A stretch of DNA of 64,000 nucleotides, taken from contig NZ_CP009282.1 in NCBI RefSeq assembly GCF_000758605.1, positions 6,696,001 through 6,760,000 on the forward strand, written 5' to 3'. Within the stretch, counting starts at the first letter, position 1. Each line of letters begins with the position of its first letter. The notes below the pieces were generated by a model. It searched no databases. It had not been told where the DNA came from and saw only the letters and a list, made by a program, of their open reading frames with translations. The translations under genes and the position numbers were made by a program. Source of the DNA: Paenibacillus sp. FSL R5-0912. GTDB taxonomy: Bacteria; Bacillota; Bacilli; Paenibacillales; Paenibacillaceae. Shown one piece after another: positions 53,684 to 62,719 of this stretch.

Positions 53684-54877
53684 TTAATTAAGCTCCGCAT
53701 TTCCCACGGGCAGCAGATCAGAGCAGACGCGCTCCAGATAAGGCTTGGCACCGAGAAAATCGCGGAACGCGGTGTACTCGCGCCATTTGGCGGCGTTGTC
53801 GCCGCTGTCGCTCCGCACGGCACGGATTAGAATGTTCTTCGGTGTATGCTCCATGTCGATGAATTCCAGCAGCTGGCTGCGGTAACCCATCAGATCGAGC
53901 AGCTTGGCCCGGATTGCATCCGTGGCCAGTGCCGAGAAGCGTTCCTTCAGGATTCCGTGTGACAGCAGCGGACTCAGCACATCGCTCTGCACCTGGGCGA
54001 ACAGCTCATGCTGGCAGCAAGGCACCGAGAGGATGACCGATGCGCCCCAGCGTACTGCCTTCTCGAGAGCGGCATCTGTCGCTGTATCACAGGCATGCAG
54101 GGTAACAACCATATCCACCTGGTCCAGTTCATTATAGTCAGCGATATCACCGACCAGGAACCGGAGGCGGTCGTAGCCCAGCTTGGCAGCGAGGGCACCA
54201 CAGTGCGCAATGACATCCGCCTTCAGATCAAGACCGACTATTTTCAGCTCCCGCTGCTCACGGACGGCCAGATAGTGGTACAACGCAAAGGTCAAATAGG
54301 ATTTGCCGCAGCCAAAATCAACAATCGTCAGCGGACGGCCTGCCGGAAGATCACTGAGCACATCCTGGACCATCTCCAGGAACCGGTTGATCTGGCGGAA
54401 CTTATCATATTTCTTAGCCAGCACTTTGCCTTCGCTGTTCATGATGCCAAGCTCCACGAGAAACGGCACCGGTTCTCCTTCGTCCAGAACATATTGCTTC
54501 CGGCGGTTATGCGCCAGGTCCGGTGCCTCCTGTTTGCTGGCAGACTTGGTCAGAATGGACACCTTGTATTTTTTGCTGATCAGCACCTGGTAGTCGGCAC
54601 TGGCGGTACAGAGCAGGCCTTGGCGGAAGGTCTCTCTCAGCAGAGTCAGCATTTCTTCAGCGGCATCCTCTGCCGGAATATTGCGGTGTTCGACCTTGGG
54701 GCCGATATAGTAGGCGAACTGATAGTGCAGCTTGCCCTTTAATTCAACAGGTTTGATCTGCACTTTGCTGTAGGTGACCCCACCCTTGCTGCGCAGCTGG
54801 CTTAGCGTAGCCGTAATCAGCGTACGGCCGGTAATCACTTGATCGATCAATGCTTTCAAAGATTCCACTGGGTACAT
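53684..54877 (-). CDS. SAM-dependent methyltransferase (Methyltransf_32-like)
   Basis: A 397-residue class I methyltransferase. The SAM-binding motif I is TIVDFGCGKSYLTFALYHYL, motif II VGLDLKADVI, and a motif IV-like stretch is MVVTLHACDTATDAALEKAV with the following PCCQHEL, as in the PF13679 group that includes RNA methyltransferase-like proteins. The N-terminal about 170 residues (RSKGGVTYSKVQIKPVELKGKLHYQFAYYI) are a separate domain of unknown role. Substrate unknown; tRNA or another RNA is possible. Single-gene unit close to a DUF6483 gene on the same strand. Confidence 0.8.
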   Translation of the reverse strand: MYPVESLKALIDQVITGRTLITATLSQLRSKGGVTYSKVQIKPVELKGKLHYQFAYYIGPKVEHRNIPAEDAAEEMLTLLRETFRQGLLCTASADYQVLISKKYKVSILTKSASKQEAPDLAHNRRKQYVLDEGEPVPFLVELGIMNSEGKVLAKKYDKFRQINRFLEMVQDVLSDLPAGRPLTIVDFGCGKSYLTFALYHYLAVREQRELKIVGLDLKADVIAHCGALAAKLGYDRLRFLVGDIADYNELDQVDMVVTLHACDTATDAALEKAVRWGASVILSVPCCQHELFAQVQSDVLSPLLSHGILKERFSALATDAIRAKLLDLMGYRSQLLEFIDMEHTPKNILIRAVRSDSGDNAAKWREYTAFRDFLGAKPYLERVCSDLLPVGNAELN

Positions 54878-54923
54878 CTCACTTTCGAATTTATAAATGG
54901 AGCACGCTGTCTCCTGAATATCG

Positions 54924-55586
54924 TTATATTATAGCATTAACCGTAAGCTTGCTCCATTCTTCCCCGCCTTGCTGCACTTCCTCCAGAGGAAGTCCCCCCT
55001 GGGCCAACAGCTCCGGACTCAACAGCAGCAGCCGTCCGTACAGCTCCCTGCCCTCCGCCGCAACATCCTCCCCTTGCTCCCATAGCCGGTACAGGCTGTT
55101 CTCCGCTTTGGCGTAATGTCCCAGGGATTCCTGGTAGGCCATCAGCAGCCGCTCTGTTTTGGCCGGGAGGCGGTAAGGCTCTACTTCCTCTAATAGCTCC
55201 TTGATATCGCCCGTCATGTTCAGCAGCTCACGGTCGGCACCATGCAGATCCGCATACAAAAACAGATGCAAGGACCGCATCTCCCTGAAGAGGGCTTGAT
55301 CCTGATCCCCTTTTGCCGCGTAAATACCGCCTTCCTCCTTCAGCAGCCGGGCTACCCCTTGCAGCTTATCGGACTCCAGCACACCGCCGAGACGAAACAT
55401 ATCAATAATGTCCTCTACGGACAGCGAATTGAGCAGACGGGAATTTATGCGGAAATGCCGCATCAGCAGCTCGTCCACTTCCCACAGGGCTTCTGTTGTT
55501 TTTTTATCCTGCTTCAAGGTCATTACCTTGGCAACCATTGCCGTCATATCCTCGATCATGCGTACGATATAATCTCTCCGGAACAT
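54924..55586 (-). CDS. DUF6483 family protein
   Basis: A 220-residue all-helical cytoplasmic protein beginning MFRRDYIVRMIEDMTAMVAKVMTLKQ, which I associate with the DUF6483 family of Firmicutes; function unknown. It has TPR-like helix pairs (LLMAYQESLGHYAKAENSLYRLWEQGEDV). AAAGGGTGAG precedes the ATG. It lies 46 bases before the methyltransferase gene and may be cotranscribed with it. Confidence 0.75.
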   Translation of the reverse strand: MFRRDYIVRMIEDMTAMVAKVMTLKQDKKTTEALWEVDELLMRHFRINSRLLNSLSVEDIIDMFRLGGVLESDKLQGVARLLKEEGGIYAAKGDQDQALFREMRSLHLFLYADLHGADRELLNMTGDIKELLEEVEPYRLPAKTERLLMAYQESLGHYAKAENSLYRLWEQGEDVAAEGRELYGRLLLLSPELLAQGGLPLEEVQQGGEEWSKLTVNAII

Positions 55587-55699
55587 GCTTGCTCACCCTT
55601 TCGCCTTTGAAATCATCTTAAACCATTCCACCCGCCTGCGCCACCTGGCATAACCCCTGTCCTTCAGCCAACACTTGTTATCACTGCTACTGATTGTTC

Positions 55700-55754
55700 T
55701 TGACATAAAACTGGGGCTCAAATACAATACAAACAACCAATCTGGAATCCAGAT
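55700..55754 (+). promoter_or_regulatory. Promoter and palindromic operator of the regulator-MFS operon
   Basis: TTGACA (55700-55705) and TACAAT (55723-55728) are 17 bases apart. ATCTGGA-A-TCCAGAT (55740-55754) is a perfect palindrome just past the start of transcription, consistent with autorepression. Confidence 0.75.
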
Positions 55755-55791
55755 CATACTGTTACACAGATCGATTATAGGAGGAAACGTG

Positions 55792-56358
55792 ATGTCACAA
55801 CCCGCCGACCCCGGGCAAAGCCCGCCGGAAGCAGTTGCTTCAAGCTATTCTCAACTGGAAGAAAACGTGCAGCCTTTGAAGGTCACCCCGGAACAGGATA
55901 AGCTGCTGGAAAGCGCCTTGCGGATTAAGATCATGCATACGCTGGCGGGGGAACCCCTCACGTCCAAGCAGGTTGCAAGGAAGCTGAACAAGACACCGGG
56001 GAACATCCACTACCACATCGTCAAGCTCTATGAGGGCGGGCTTCTGGAGCTTGTCCGCACCGAAGTGGCGGGAGGTATCATCCAGAAATTCTACCGCTCC
56101 AAGGGGACGATGTTCCGCTCGGAACAGCTTAGCGGCTTCCACTTCCGCAAAGAAGACCAGGTGGAGCATTTCATCACCAGACTTACCCTCTCTCCTCCGG
56201 AGCTTGCGAAATTCCATCAGGAGATGCTGAAGCTGATCACTGCCTGGGAATCTAAGGTTACTGCCGGCGACGAGTATGGTGTTGAAATCGTGATGGGCCG
56301 CCTGCAGTCTGCAGAGCCTGTTCCGGAGCCGAATACAGATGCGGAGGTACAGGAGTAG
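55792..56358 (+). CDS. ArsR-like winged-helix regulator
   Basis: A 188-residue regulator. The winged helix reads LRIKIMHTLAGEPLTSKQVARKLNKTPGNIHYHIVKLYEGGLLELVRTEVAGGIIQKFYRSKG, of the HTH_20 type. The rest is helical and may bind a drug or mediate dimers. I chose ATG 55792 with ATAGGAGGAAA upstream; an open extension to 55675 contains the promoter. Its stop is directly followed by the MFS start, so it probably controls its own operon through the 55740-55754 palindrome. Confidence 0.85.
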   Translation: MSQPADPGQSPPEAVASSYSQLEENVQPLKVTPEQDKLLESALRIKIMHTLAGEPLTSKQVARKLNKTPGNIHYHIVKLYEGGLLELVRTEVAGGIIQKFYRSKGTMFRSEQLSGFHFRKEDQVEHFITRLTLSPPELAKFHQEMLKLITAWESKVTAGDEYGVEIVMGRLQSAEPVPEPNTDAEVQE

Positions 56359-57666
56359 ATGAATACCGCCGCTCCTTCCGGACAGGAAAGGCGCAATCCG
56401 CTGCAGGGTTTCGCTGCTCCTTTTGTCCGTTCACGCGCCTTTCCCTATCTGTGGCTGGGACATTTAATTTCATTCCTCGGCAGCTCGGTGACGATGGTCA
56501 TCCTGCCCGTCCTCGTCTATTCACTGACCGGATCAACCACCACGATGGGTCTGGTCATGGCCGCTTACATGCTGCCGAATGTGATCATGCTTCCGGTATC
56601 CGGACATATCGTGGACCGTTACGACCGTGTGCGGATTATGATGCTGGCGGATATTGCCCGCTTTGCCGTGATGATGATCACGGCAGTCTTGGCCCTGACC
56701 GGAATACTCAGTATCCCGCTGCTCTATATCCTGGTAGCCTTCTATGGTCTGCTCGATGGTCTATTCCAGCCTGCCTATGCTGCAGTCCGGGCCACAGTAT
56801 TCACTCCGGACATACGCGTGGCTGCGAATTCTCTGACCCAAATCACTACCCAGTCCGTACGCCTGATCGGCCCCGCACTGGGCGGTCTGCTGATCACTCA
56901 CCTGTCCGCAGGTGTCGGCTTCGGACTGGATGCATTCACTTATCTGATCTCCCTAGTATGCCTTGTCTACCTGCGCAGGGTGCTGATTGTCAAATTGCAG
57001 CCCGGACCCGCCGCAGATTCCGCGGCCTCTGTTCTGCCGGATACTGAAGCCCCGGATACTCCTAACTGGAAAGAGGATTTCATCGAGGGAATCTCCGTTC
57101 TGCGCAGCCACCCTTGGCTGTGGATTACGATTCTGGCCTTCTGCTTCATCAACATCTGCTACGCGGGGATCAGCAGCGTCCTTCTTCCCTGGCTCTTCAA
57201 GGTCCATCACGGCTGGCCTCCTTATGTCTACGGGCTTGCCGTTACCTTCTCCGGAGTAGGCGCAATTATCGCCGGCTTGCTGTTCGGACTGCGGCCGAAA
57301 TGGAAGAACCGCGGCATTATGGCTTATGGCGGTGCTATGCTGGGGGGTGTGGCTCTGCTGCTCATGCCGTTTGCGGGTACTCCGGCTGCAGCCATCGGTT
57401 TCTTTGCCCTTGAAGGCTTCGGGCTGATGATCTTCGGACTGATCTGGGAGATCAGCCTGCAGGAGCTGGTCCCGAAGGAAGCCTTCGGACGGGTAGCCAG
57501 TCTCGATTTATTCGGTTCCTTCGCCCTGCTGCCGGTCGGTTACATCTTTGTCGGCTGGCTGGCCGACCTGATTGGCGGGGTTCCGACCATAATTATTTTC
57601 TCTACTCTGGGACTGACCTGTGTCGCTCTCGTGCTCAGTGTTCCGGCTATCCGTAAATTTCAATAA
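56359..57666 (+). CDS. MFS transporter, macrolide-efflux type
   Basis: A 435-residue, 12-helix major facilitator. The N-terminus FPYLWLGHLISFLGSSVTMVILPVLVYSLTGSTTTMGLVMAAYMLPNVIMLPVSGHIVDRYDRVRIMMLADI with its GHIVDRYDR loop is typical of the MefA/enterobactin-exporter group. The start directly follows the regulator stop. It probably exports a drug or peptide siderophore that the regulator senses; substrate not determinable. Confidence 0.9.
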   Translation: MNTAAPSGQERRNPLQGFAAPFVRSRAFPYLWLGHLISFLGSSVTMVILPVLVYSLTGSTTTMGLVMAAYMLPNVIMLPVSGHIVDRYDRVRIMMLADIARFAVMMITAVLALTGILSIPLLYILVAFYGLLDGLFQPAYAAVRATVFTPDIRVAANSLTQITTQSVRLIGPALGGLLITHLSAGVGFGLDAFTYLISLVCLVYLRRVLIVKLQPGPAADSAASVLPDTEAPDTPNWKEDFIEGISVLRSHPWLWITILAFCFINICYAGISSVLLPWLFKVHHGWPPYVYGLAVTFSGVGAIIAGLLFGLRPKWKNRGIMAYGGAMLGGVALLLMPFAGTPAAAIGFFALEGFGLMIFGLIWEISLQELVPKEAFGRVASLDLFGSFALLPVGYIFVGWLADLIGGVPTIIIFSTLGLTCVALVLSVPAIRKFQ

Positions 57667-57683
57667 AAGCCGCTGCGCGGCCA

Positions 57684-57732
57684 ATACAAAGAGGCAGCAC
57701 TCCGCCATCCGGCGGGTGCTGCCTCTTTGTAT
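57684..57732. terminator. Bidirectional terminator between MFS and hydrolase genes
   Basis: The arms 57684-57706 and 57711-57732 (AAAGAGGCAGCAC with GTGCTGCCTCTTT at the base, CCGCC/GGCGG at the top, with a small T-G irregularity) form a very long hairpin between two converging genes. Confidence 0.9.
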
Positions 57733-57742
57733 GCTATAAGAA

Positions 57743-58528
57743 TTACTTCTGCACAGGCGTGTGTACGAAATCCTTAATAATCTGCGACAAATGCTCCGGG
57801 GCCTCAAACATGCTCATATGGCCCACTCCTGATATTGTCACCTTGGTAATATTCGGATTGTCCGAGGTGAAGGTCCGTTCTGGAGTCACCTTCGAATCCT
57901 CCGCTCCGGCTACCAGCAGCACCGGCAGCGCGGTTGCCGAGATGACATCCCTGCGGTCCGGACGCTCACGCATGGCCATGGCTGCCCCTGCGGCACCTTG
58001 CGGAGGGGTCTTATAGCCTATCTCCTTGGCGCGTTCCAGAAGCTGCGGTGCTGCACCAGGAGCAAAGAGCCCAGGCACCAGCTGGTCTACAAAAGCAAAG
58101 ATGCCTTCATTCTGGATAGTACTCACGCTTTTCAGCCGGTTCTCCCTCGCTTCCTCACTGTCCGGATAGCCGGAGGAATGAATCAATCCGAAGCCCTTCA
58201 GCCTGGAGGCATGGCGCTGGGCAAACGACAAAGTAATGTAGCCTCCCAGGGAATGTCCAAGCAAATAACACTCAGGAATCTCCAGGGCATTCAGCAGTGA
58301 AAGAACATCATCGGCCATCTGTTCGATCGTGTAGGCTCCGAGCGGAGCATCTGAAGATCCGTGCCCGCGCAAATCAGGGGCAATGACCCGGTAATTGGCG
58401 ATTAAGCCAGGAATCACCTTCTCAAAGTATTCCGAGCTCCCGCAGAATCCATGCAGCAGAACAATGACATCACCTTTACCTTGATCACTGTAACAAATGT
58501 TGCTTCCTTCGCATCGAACATTTTCCAT
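57743..58528 (-). CDS. Alpha/beta hydrolase
   Basis: A 261-residue alpha/beta-fold hydrolase. The catalytic triad is visible: Ser in the nucleophile elbow GHSLGG, Asp in VAGAEDSKVTPE and His in SGVGHMSMFEAPE; the oxyanion segment is LLHGFCGSSEYFE. Homologues include esterases and 3-oxoadipate enol-lactonase-like proteins; substrate unknown. AGAAGGAAG precedes the ATG. Single-gene unit. Confidence 0.9.
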   Translation of the reverse strand: MENVRCEGSNICYSDQGKGDVIVLLHGFCGSSEYFEKVIPGLIANYRVIAPDLRGHGSSDAPLGAYTIEQMADDVLSLLNALEIPECYLLGHSLGGYITLSFAQRHASRLKGFGLIHSSGYPDSEEARENRLKSVSTIQNEGIFAFVDQLVPGLFAPGAAPQLLERAKEIGYKTPPQGAAGAAMAMRERPDRRDVISATALPVLLVAGAEDSKVTPERTFTSDNPNITKVTISGVGHMSMFEAPEHLSQIIKDFVHTPVQK

Positions 58529-58616
58529 GGCTGCTTCCTTCTTTCTATGTAGTATCCGGTTGAAGACCGCGGCTTGTCTTTATTATTAAGCTAGATCAGG
58601 TACCTTTGAAACGCTC

Positions 58617-59144
58617 TCAGCCCGTGAGCCCGAAACCCTGGGCGGCAGCACGGGCAATCTGGTCGGCCATAACGATTACCCGGTGAAGCGGTGTGGTCTG
58701 CAGCGTACGATAAGGCCGGGGACTGTTCACATCGACAATCGCTGCCAGACTGTAGTTTCCGACTGCGGGCAGCAGCAGTCCGACAGACTGTGCCGGACGA
58801 AGCGGCTCCGCAGCCGCAAAGTAATACCCTAGAGCAGCAGGCGGCCCCAGGCAGGCATCCACAGCGATAATAATCTGCCCTTCCGGAATCTCTGCTATCC
58901 GCTGGATCAGATTATCTGCATCGCAGGGTGCCGGCAGCGTACCGGTAACATGGGGGAACCCATATTCCAGCAGACGGCTGCCTGTCAGCGGCCCCAGAGC
59001 ATCACCAGTGGAGCGGTCCGTTCCGATGCACAGAAAGGTCAGCTGCTCTGCCGGATGCAAGGCGGCGATCTCCCGGAAGAAAGAAGCCAGCCCGTCAGCA
59101 TCCATTTTGCGGCGTTTCCTACTCTCTTCTTCTCTGATTGCCAA
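58617..59144 (-). CDS. yyaC: Spore protease-like protein YyaC
   Basis: A 175-residue protein of the YyaC family (DUF1256), related to the GPR-type germination protease fold and made in sporulating cells. Signature segments are FLCIGTDRSTGDALGPLTGSRL and IIIAVDACLG, then VGNYSLAAIVDV. The start is taken as TTG 59144 with AGGGGGAGAG about eight bases upstream; downstream Met codons are alternatives. Its presence supports an endospore former. Confidence 0.88.
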   Translation of the reverse strand: MAIREEESRKRRKMDADGLASFFREIAALHPAEQLTFLCIGTDRSTGDALGPLTGSRLLEYGFPHVTGTLPAPCDADNLIQRIAEIPEGQIIIAVDACLGPPAALGYYFAAAEPLRPAQSVGLLLPAVGNYSLAAIVDVNSPRPYRTLQTTPLHRVIVMADQIARAAAQGFGLTG

Positions 59145-59341
59145 AGACTTCTCTCCCCCTCTTTCTATTGCCTGCGAATTATTCCCTCTAATTTAACATG
59201 TTTTCTGTGATCCAGACAAAAAAATGGTCTTTCCCTATCCAAACATGATAAAATACTTGAACTGTGCAAGATGGACTTAAGAATGCAATGGAGCATACCT
59301 TAAGTTCATTCTATATCACTTAGAGAGGACTGTTATACCCC

Positions 59342-59566
59342 ATGGATTTATCGAAACCAAGCCAGGAAAATGTTGAGTATATGATCGAGGGTATCAAGAA
59401 CAAGCTGAAAATGGCCAGCGCTGCGGCTATGCAGGCCTCGGCTTTTTCGGTGGAGCATTATGAGGATATTCAGGATATTTATGAGGTTGCCATGGGCAGC
59501 GACAGGCTCAGCATCTCACAGGTGGAGGCGATTGTCTCCGAACTTGGACGCTTACGCAAGAAATAA
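59342..59566 (+). CDS. UPF0435/DUF1128 family protein (YfkK-like)
   Basis: A 74-residue soluble helical protein of the DUF1128 family (ENVEYMIEGIKNKLKMASAAAMQASAFSVEHYEDIQDIYEVAMGSDRLSISQVEAIVSELGRLRK). Function unknown. GAGAGGA lies about 13 bases before the ATG, somewhat far. A terminator follows. Single-gene unit. Confidence 0.88.
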   Translation: MDLSKPSQENVEYMIEGIKNKLKMASAAAMQASAFSVEHYEDIQDIYEVAMGSDRLSISQVEAIVSELGRLRKK

Positions 59567-59585
59567 ACCGGCCAGCCGGCATGAT

Positions 59586-59642
59586 AAAAGCCCTTCTCTC
59601 CGACCCGTCCGTAGGAATGGACCGGGAAGCTGAAGGGCTTTT
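59586..59642 (+). terminator. Terminator of the DUF1128 gene
   Basis: AAAAGCCCTTC (59586-59596) pairs with GAAGGGCTTTT (59632-59642), with GTCC/GGAC pairs inside. The end of the converging pirin gene lies 40 bases away and may share it. Confidence 0.8.
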
Positions 59643-59682
59643 GTGCGTTGATGCTCGGTTTAGGAAGGTCTGCACCTGTCAT

Positions 59683-60402
59683 TTACGGCAGATCAATCAG
59701 GATGAACTCTGCATCTCCGCCATTGCTTGTCCCTTTAATGGTCAGATCACAGCTCTTGCGGATACGCGCCGCATCTCCCTGCTGAAGCTGAAACACGCCG
59801 TCTGAGCAGCTAATCTCCAGATTCCCGGAAATCAGATAAATATGAGTGCGCCGCTCCTCTTGCTGCGGGTAATGCAGCTCCCGGTTCGTCTGCAGAAGGG
59901 ACAAATAGACCGTAACATCCTCGCCCAGCTTAAGCGCTCCCTTGTCCGCTGATCCGGAAGCAACCGGAAGCAGGTTGTTCAGCTTAAGCTCGTCCGGAAA
60001 GAATCTCGCGTCCCACCTCGGCGTCATTCCCGGACGGTCCGGCAGCAGCCAGATTTGCAAGAAACGCACATTCGAGCTTAGGGACGGGTTCGTCTCCGAA
60101 TGATTGATGCCTGTACCCGCGCTCATCATCTGTACACTGCCGGCCTGCAGATCCGCATGATTTCCAAGATCATCCTGATGCTTCAGGACTCCGGAAACTA
60201 CATAAGTAATAATCTCCAGATCATGATGCGGATGCTCATGCATGCCTTGCTCCGGCTTCAATTCATTGTCGTTATGGGCCAGCAGTGCGCCAAAGTGGGC
60301 ATTGCTGGGGTCATCGTAATCTCCAAATGAAAAGCTGAATTCACTGTGTATCCATTCTCTAGTCGAAGTATGACGCTCTGCTGCTGTGACTACTTTAATC
60401 AT
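59683..60402 (-). CDS. Pirin-family protein (YhhW-like)
   Basis: A 239-residue bicupin of the pirin family; the E. coli relative YhhW has quercetinase activity. The metal site is visible as HEHPHHDLEIITYVVSG and the later SAGTGINHSETNPS. Role in cells is unclear, often linked to flavonoid breakdown or redox sensing. ATGGAGGTG precedes the ATG. Single-gene unit. Confidence 0.92.
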   Translation of the reverse strand: MIKVVTAAERHTSTREWIHSEFSFSFGDYDDPSNAHFGALLAHNDNELKPEQGMHEHPHHDLEIITYVVSGVLKHQDDLGNHADLQAGSVQMMSAGTGINHSETNPSLSSNVRFLQIWLLPDRPGMTPRWDARFFPDELKLNNLLPVASGSADKGALKLGEDVTVYLSLLQTNRELHYPQQEERRTHIYLISGNLEISCSDGVFQLQQGDAARIRKSCDLTIKGTSNGGDAEFILIDLP

Positions 60403-60761
60403 AAACTTTGCACCTCCATAGATGTTGGAACCTTCTCCATATCTTAACCAGGGGATAAATGCTCCTTATATGAGATGTGTATAGGCACTGTGATTTAGTA
60501 TCTCTTACCCCCTTCCTTTCTTCATCAATCAAGCGTTTGTAAAGCCGTAAATATAGCCGTTTATATATAGAAAAGATCCTCTATTGCCTGGATTCTTCCC
60601 TATACTCCGTCAATCTTTCCCATGCTCACCAACTGTTTCAGTATATACCCCTACGTTTATATACGAAGTAAGATACTTCAGGCTATCCTGAATTTGAATG
60701 ACGGCAGGCAGCATAGCTGCCGGAGTTCAAATCATAATAATCTAATGAGGAGTGATTGGTG
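60403..60761. other. Intergenic region between pirin and YtxH genes
   Basis: About 360 bases without a supported gene. GTTTCAGTATATACCC near 60628 looks like the start of a SigB promoter but lacks the GGG-type -10. GGCAGCATAGCTGCC at 60707-60721 is a short hairpin. I found no convincing promoter. Confidence 0.5.
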
Positions 60762-61265
60762 ATGAACAAGGCAGAAACGGAATATCCAGTAGAAAGCGGC
60801 GGCACATTTTTCAAGGGAATTTTCATAGGTGGTCTGCTTGGGGCTGCGGCGGCACTGTTGTTCGCACCGAAACCGGGCCGTGAAATGCGCAGTGATTTGT
60901 CGGACAAGCTCTCGATTGCCACTGACAAAACCAAAGAGGTTGCAGGAGCCGTAACAGACAAGACCAAAACACTGGCAACTACAGTCAGCGAAAAAGCGAC
61001 TGATCTGGCAGGTACAGTATCTGCTAAAGCCTCCGACATCTTCACAACGGTCAGCGACAGCAAACAACAAATTGCTGCTACATTGTCGGAAACAGGCAAG
61101 AAGATTGGTGAAACCGTAAGCGAAGCCTCGAAGGATGTGGCCGGTGATGTTAAAGACGCTTCCAAGGATGTCTCGAATGAAGCTAAAGAGGCTTCCAAAG
61201 ACATAGCTGATGAAGCTAAGGATGCTAAAGAGGAAGTTAAATCCTCTTACAAGTCCACTTATTAA
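60762..61265 (+). CDS. YtxH-domain stress protein with coiled-coil repeats
   Basis: A 167-residue protein. The N-terminal YtxH domain has one hydrophobic segment with glycines (FFKGIFIGGLLGAAAALLFAPKPGREMRSDLSDKL). The remaining 120 residues are repeated 11-residue-type Ala/Lys/Asp/Thr-rich stretches (DKTKEVAGAVTDKTKTLATTVSEKA, KDASKDVSNEAKEASKDIADEAKDA) similar to LEA or coiled-coil desiccation proteins. YtxH proteins of Bacillus belong to general stress regulons. GAGGAGTGA precedes ATG 60762. Location near sigB is suggestive. Confidence 0.87.
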   Translation: MNKAETEYPVESGGTFFKGIFIGGLLGAAAALLFAPKPGREMRSDLSDKLSIATDKTKEVAGAVTDKTKTLATTVSEKATDLAGTVSAKASDIFTTVSDSKQQIAATLSETGKKIGETVSEASKDVAGDVKDASKDVSNEAKEASKDIADEAKDAKEEVKSSYKSTY

Positions 61266-61300
61266 AAAACGGCGATATACGGCCTATTTGAGGCAGTACA

Positions 61301-61340
61301 AGAGAGCAGCCAGCTCGCCGTAGCTGGCTGCTCTCTATTT
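61301..61340 (+). terminator. Terminator of the YtxH gene
   Basis: AGAGAGCAGCCAGCT (61301-61315) pairs perfectly with AGCTGGCTGCTCTCT (61322-61336), then ATTTATG, 35 bases past the stop. Confidence 0.85.
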
Positions 61341-61446
61341 ATGCATGCCTTTTTTGGGCGTATAAGTCCACACTAAGCCCGAAATGAATTATACCCTCAT
61401 ACACTCAATAAAGCCTGTTCCAGGCTATAGAAAGCAGGTACGCCTT

Positions 61447-61779
61447 ATGGGAGAAGCGGACAGCAGAACTAATGCTTATGAGGTTGATGAGCATCCCTTC
61501 GAGCTGCGGCATGAGGTCAAACGCTTGAATGCACGGCTCGACAAAATCGCAGATTCACTCGAAAAATCCGAATTCAAGGATATCCTGGAAAATTATACGG
61601 ACCCCAAGAAGCGGATCATTACCAATCTGATGGCTGGCGTATCCAGAGGCCTGGGGCTTTCCCTTGGTACGTTCGTGATCCTCGGTTTACTGGGCTATAT
61701 TCTTAGTTTGTTTCTTGATGTGCCAGTTATCGGGGAATATCTTGGAGAAATCAAAAAATATATTGATGCCAACAGCTAG
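61447..61779 (+). CDS. DUF5665 family membrane protein
   Basis: A 110-residue protein of the DUF5665 family. A charged helical N-terminal half (HEVKRLNARLDKIADSLEKSEFKDILENYTDPKKRI) precedes one hydrophobic segment (GLGLSLGTFVILGLLGYILSLFL) and a short end (VIGEYLGEIKKYI). Function unknown. I chose ATG 61447, preceded by a weak AGCAGGT; an upstream ATG at 61384 has no ribosome binding site and its added residues look non-native. It converges with the sigB operon. Confidence 0.75.
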   Translation: MGEADSRTNAYEVDEHPFELRHEVKRLNARLDKIADSLEKSEFKDILENYTDPKKRIITNLMAGVSRGLGLSLGTFVILGLLGYILSLFLDVPVIGEYLGEIKKYIDANS

Positions 61780-61793
61780 ATAGATCTCCCGCT

Positions 61794-61841
61794 CACCCCT
61801 CCTGCAGCCTACTCCCGCCAGAATAGCCTGCAGGAGGGGTG
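61794..61841 (+). terminator. Hairpin after the DUF5665 gene
   Basis: CACCCCTCCTGCAG and CTGCAGGAGGGGTG are perfect inverted repeats around 20 bases, but no T-run follows, so termination is uncertain. Confidence 0.45.
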
Positions 61842-61879
61842 TTGCACGTTGAACCGCGGGGAATTAATCCTGCCCATAG

Positions 61880-61916
61880 CAAAACAAGCCCTATCCCCGG
61901 CGGGGAAGGGCTTGTC
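61880..61916 (-). terminator. Terminator of the rsbV-rsbW-sigB operon
   Basis: On the minus strand ACAAGCCCT-TCCCC-gcc-GGGGA-T-AGGGCTTGT, then TTTTGC; about 33 bases past sigB. Confidence 0.88.
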
Positions 61917-61948
61917 CTGCTATTCAATATATTGGCATACCACTTAGC

Positions 61949-62719
61949 TTAATAAGAAGAATTAGCCATAATCTGCTTCAGCTTCTCGGTAGCACGCTTC
62001 TGTATGCGGGAAACACTCATCTGCGATACCCCGAGCTTCTGGGCGATGGCACGCTGTGACTGGCCATCCTGGAATGCCAGCAGCAGTACCTGCTGCTCCT
62101 GCTCCTTCAGCTGTCCCAGAGCCTGCTGGAGATCCATGCGTTTCTCCACAGTCTCATAGTCATTGGCGTCAGAGCTGATCAATTCGCCGAGTGTAGCACC
62201 CGTCTCTTCCTGTGAGAGCGGTGAATCGAGCGAGACATAATGATAACATTCCCTGCCGGCCAGTACTTCCACAGTTTCTTCCACAGTAAGATCCAGATAA
62301 TGGGCAATTTCTTCCACCGCAGGGGAACGTTCCAATCGAATGGTAAGTTCATCAATGGCCTGCTGCACAAGTGCGCCTTTTTCTTTGATCCGTCTTGGAA
62401 CCTGTATGTACCAGGATTTATCACGCAGGAAATTCTTCATATGTCCGATCATGCTTTTCATCGCATAGGGCTCAAAAGGTATACCCAGGCTAATATCATA
62501 TTGCTGCAACAGCCGGATTAGCGCCATTTGTCCCACTTGATACAGATCTTCATAGAGATCTGGACGGTTACGGGCAATTTTGCCGGCTGCCATCTTCACC
62601 ATAGGCTCGTATTTACGGATGAGCACTGTAGCTATTTCATTGTCTTTCGTCTGCTGGTATTCCCAGATCAGGCTTACTGCTTCATTCATGGACTCTGGGG
62701 GAGTCACTTTGTCGTTCAT
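61949..62719 (-). CDS. sigB: General stress sigma factor SigB
   Basis: A 256-residue sigma-70 family factor of the SigB/SigF group. Region 2 reads YEDLYQVGQMALIRLLQQYDISLGIPFEPYAMKSMIGHMKNFLRDKSWYIQVPRRIKEKG; region 4 is LGQLKEQEQQVLLLAFQDGQSQRAIAQKLGVSQMSVSRIQKRATEKLKQ. Its start overlaps the rsbW stop by four bases (ATGA). The rsbV-rsbW-sigB order and the SigB-type promoter before rsbV support sigB over sigF. Neither rsbX nor rsbU nor a stressosome gene follows, so upstream signalling must lie elsewhere. Confidence 0.92.
   Translation of the reverse strand: MNDKVTPPESMNEAVSLIWEYQQTKDNEIATVLIRKYEPMVKMAAGKIARNRPDLYEDLYQVGQMALIRLLQQYDISLGIPFEPYAMKSMIGHMKNFLRDKSWYIQVPRRIKEKGALVQQAIDELTIRLERSPAVEEIAHYLDLTVEETVEVLAGRECYHYVSLDSPLSQEETGATLGELISSDANDYETVEKRMDLQQALGQLKEQEQQVLLLAFQDGQSQRAIAQKLGVSQMSVSRIQKRATEKLKQIMANSSY

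Noticed and set aside
60628..60660. SigB promoter for the YtxH gene
   Set aside because: A GTTT box is present but no GGG-type -10 at the right distance.
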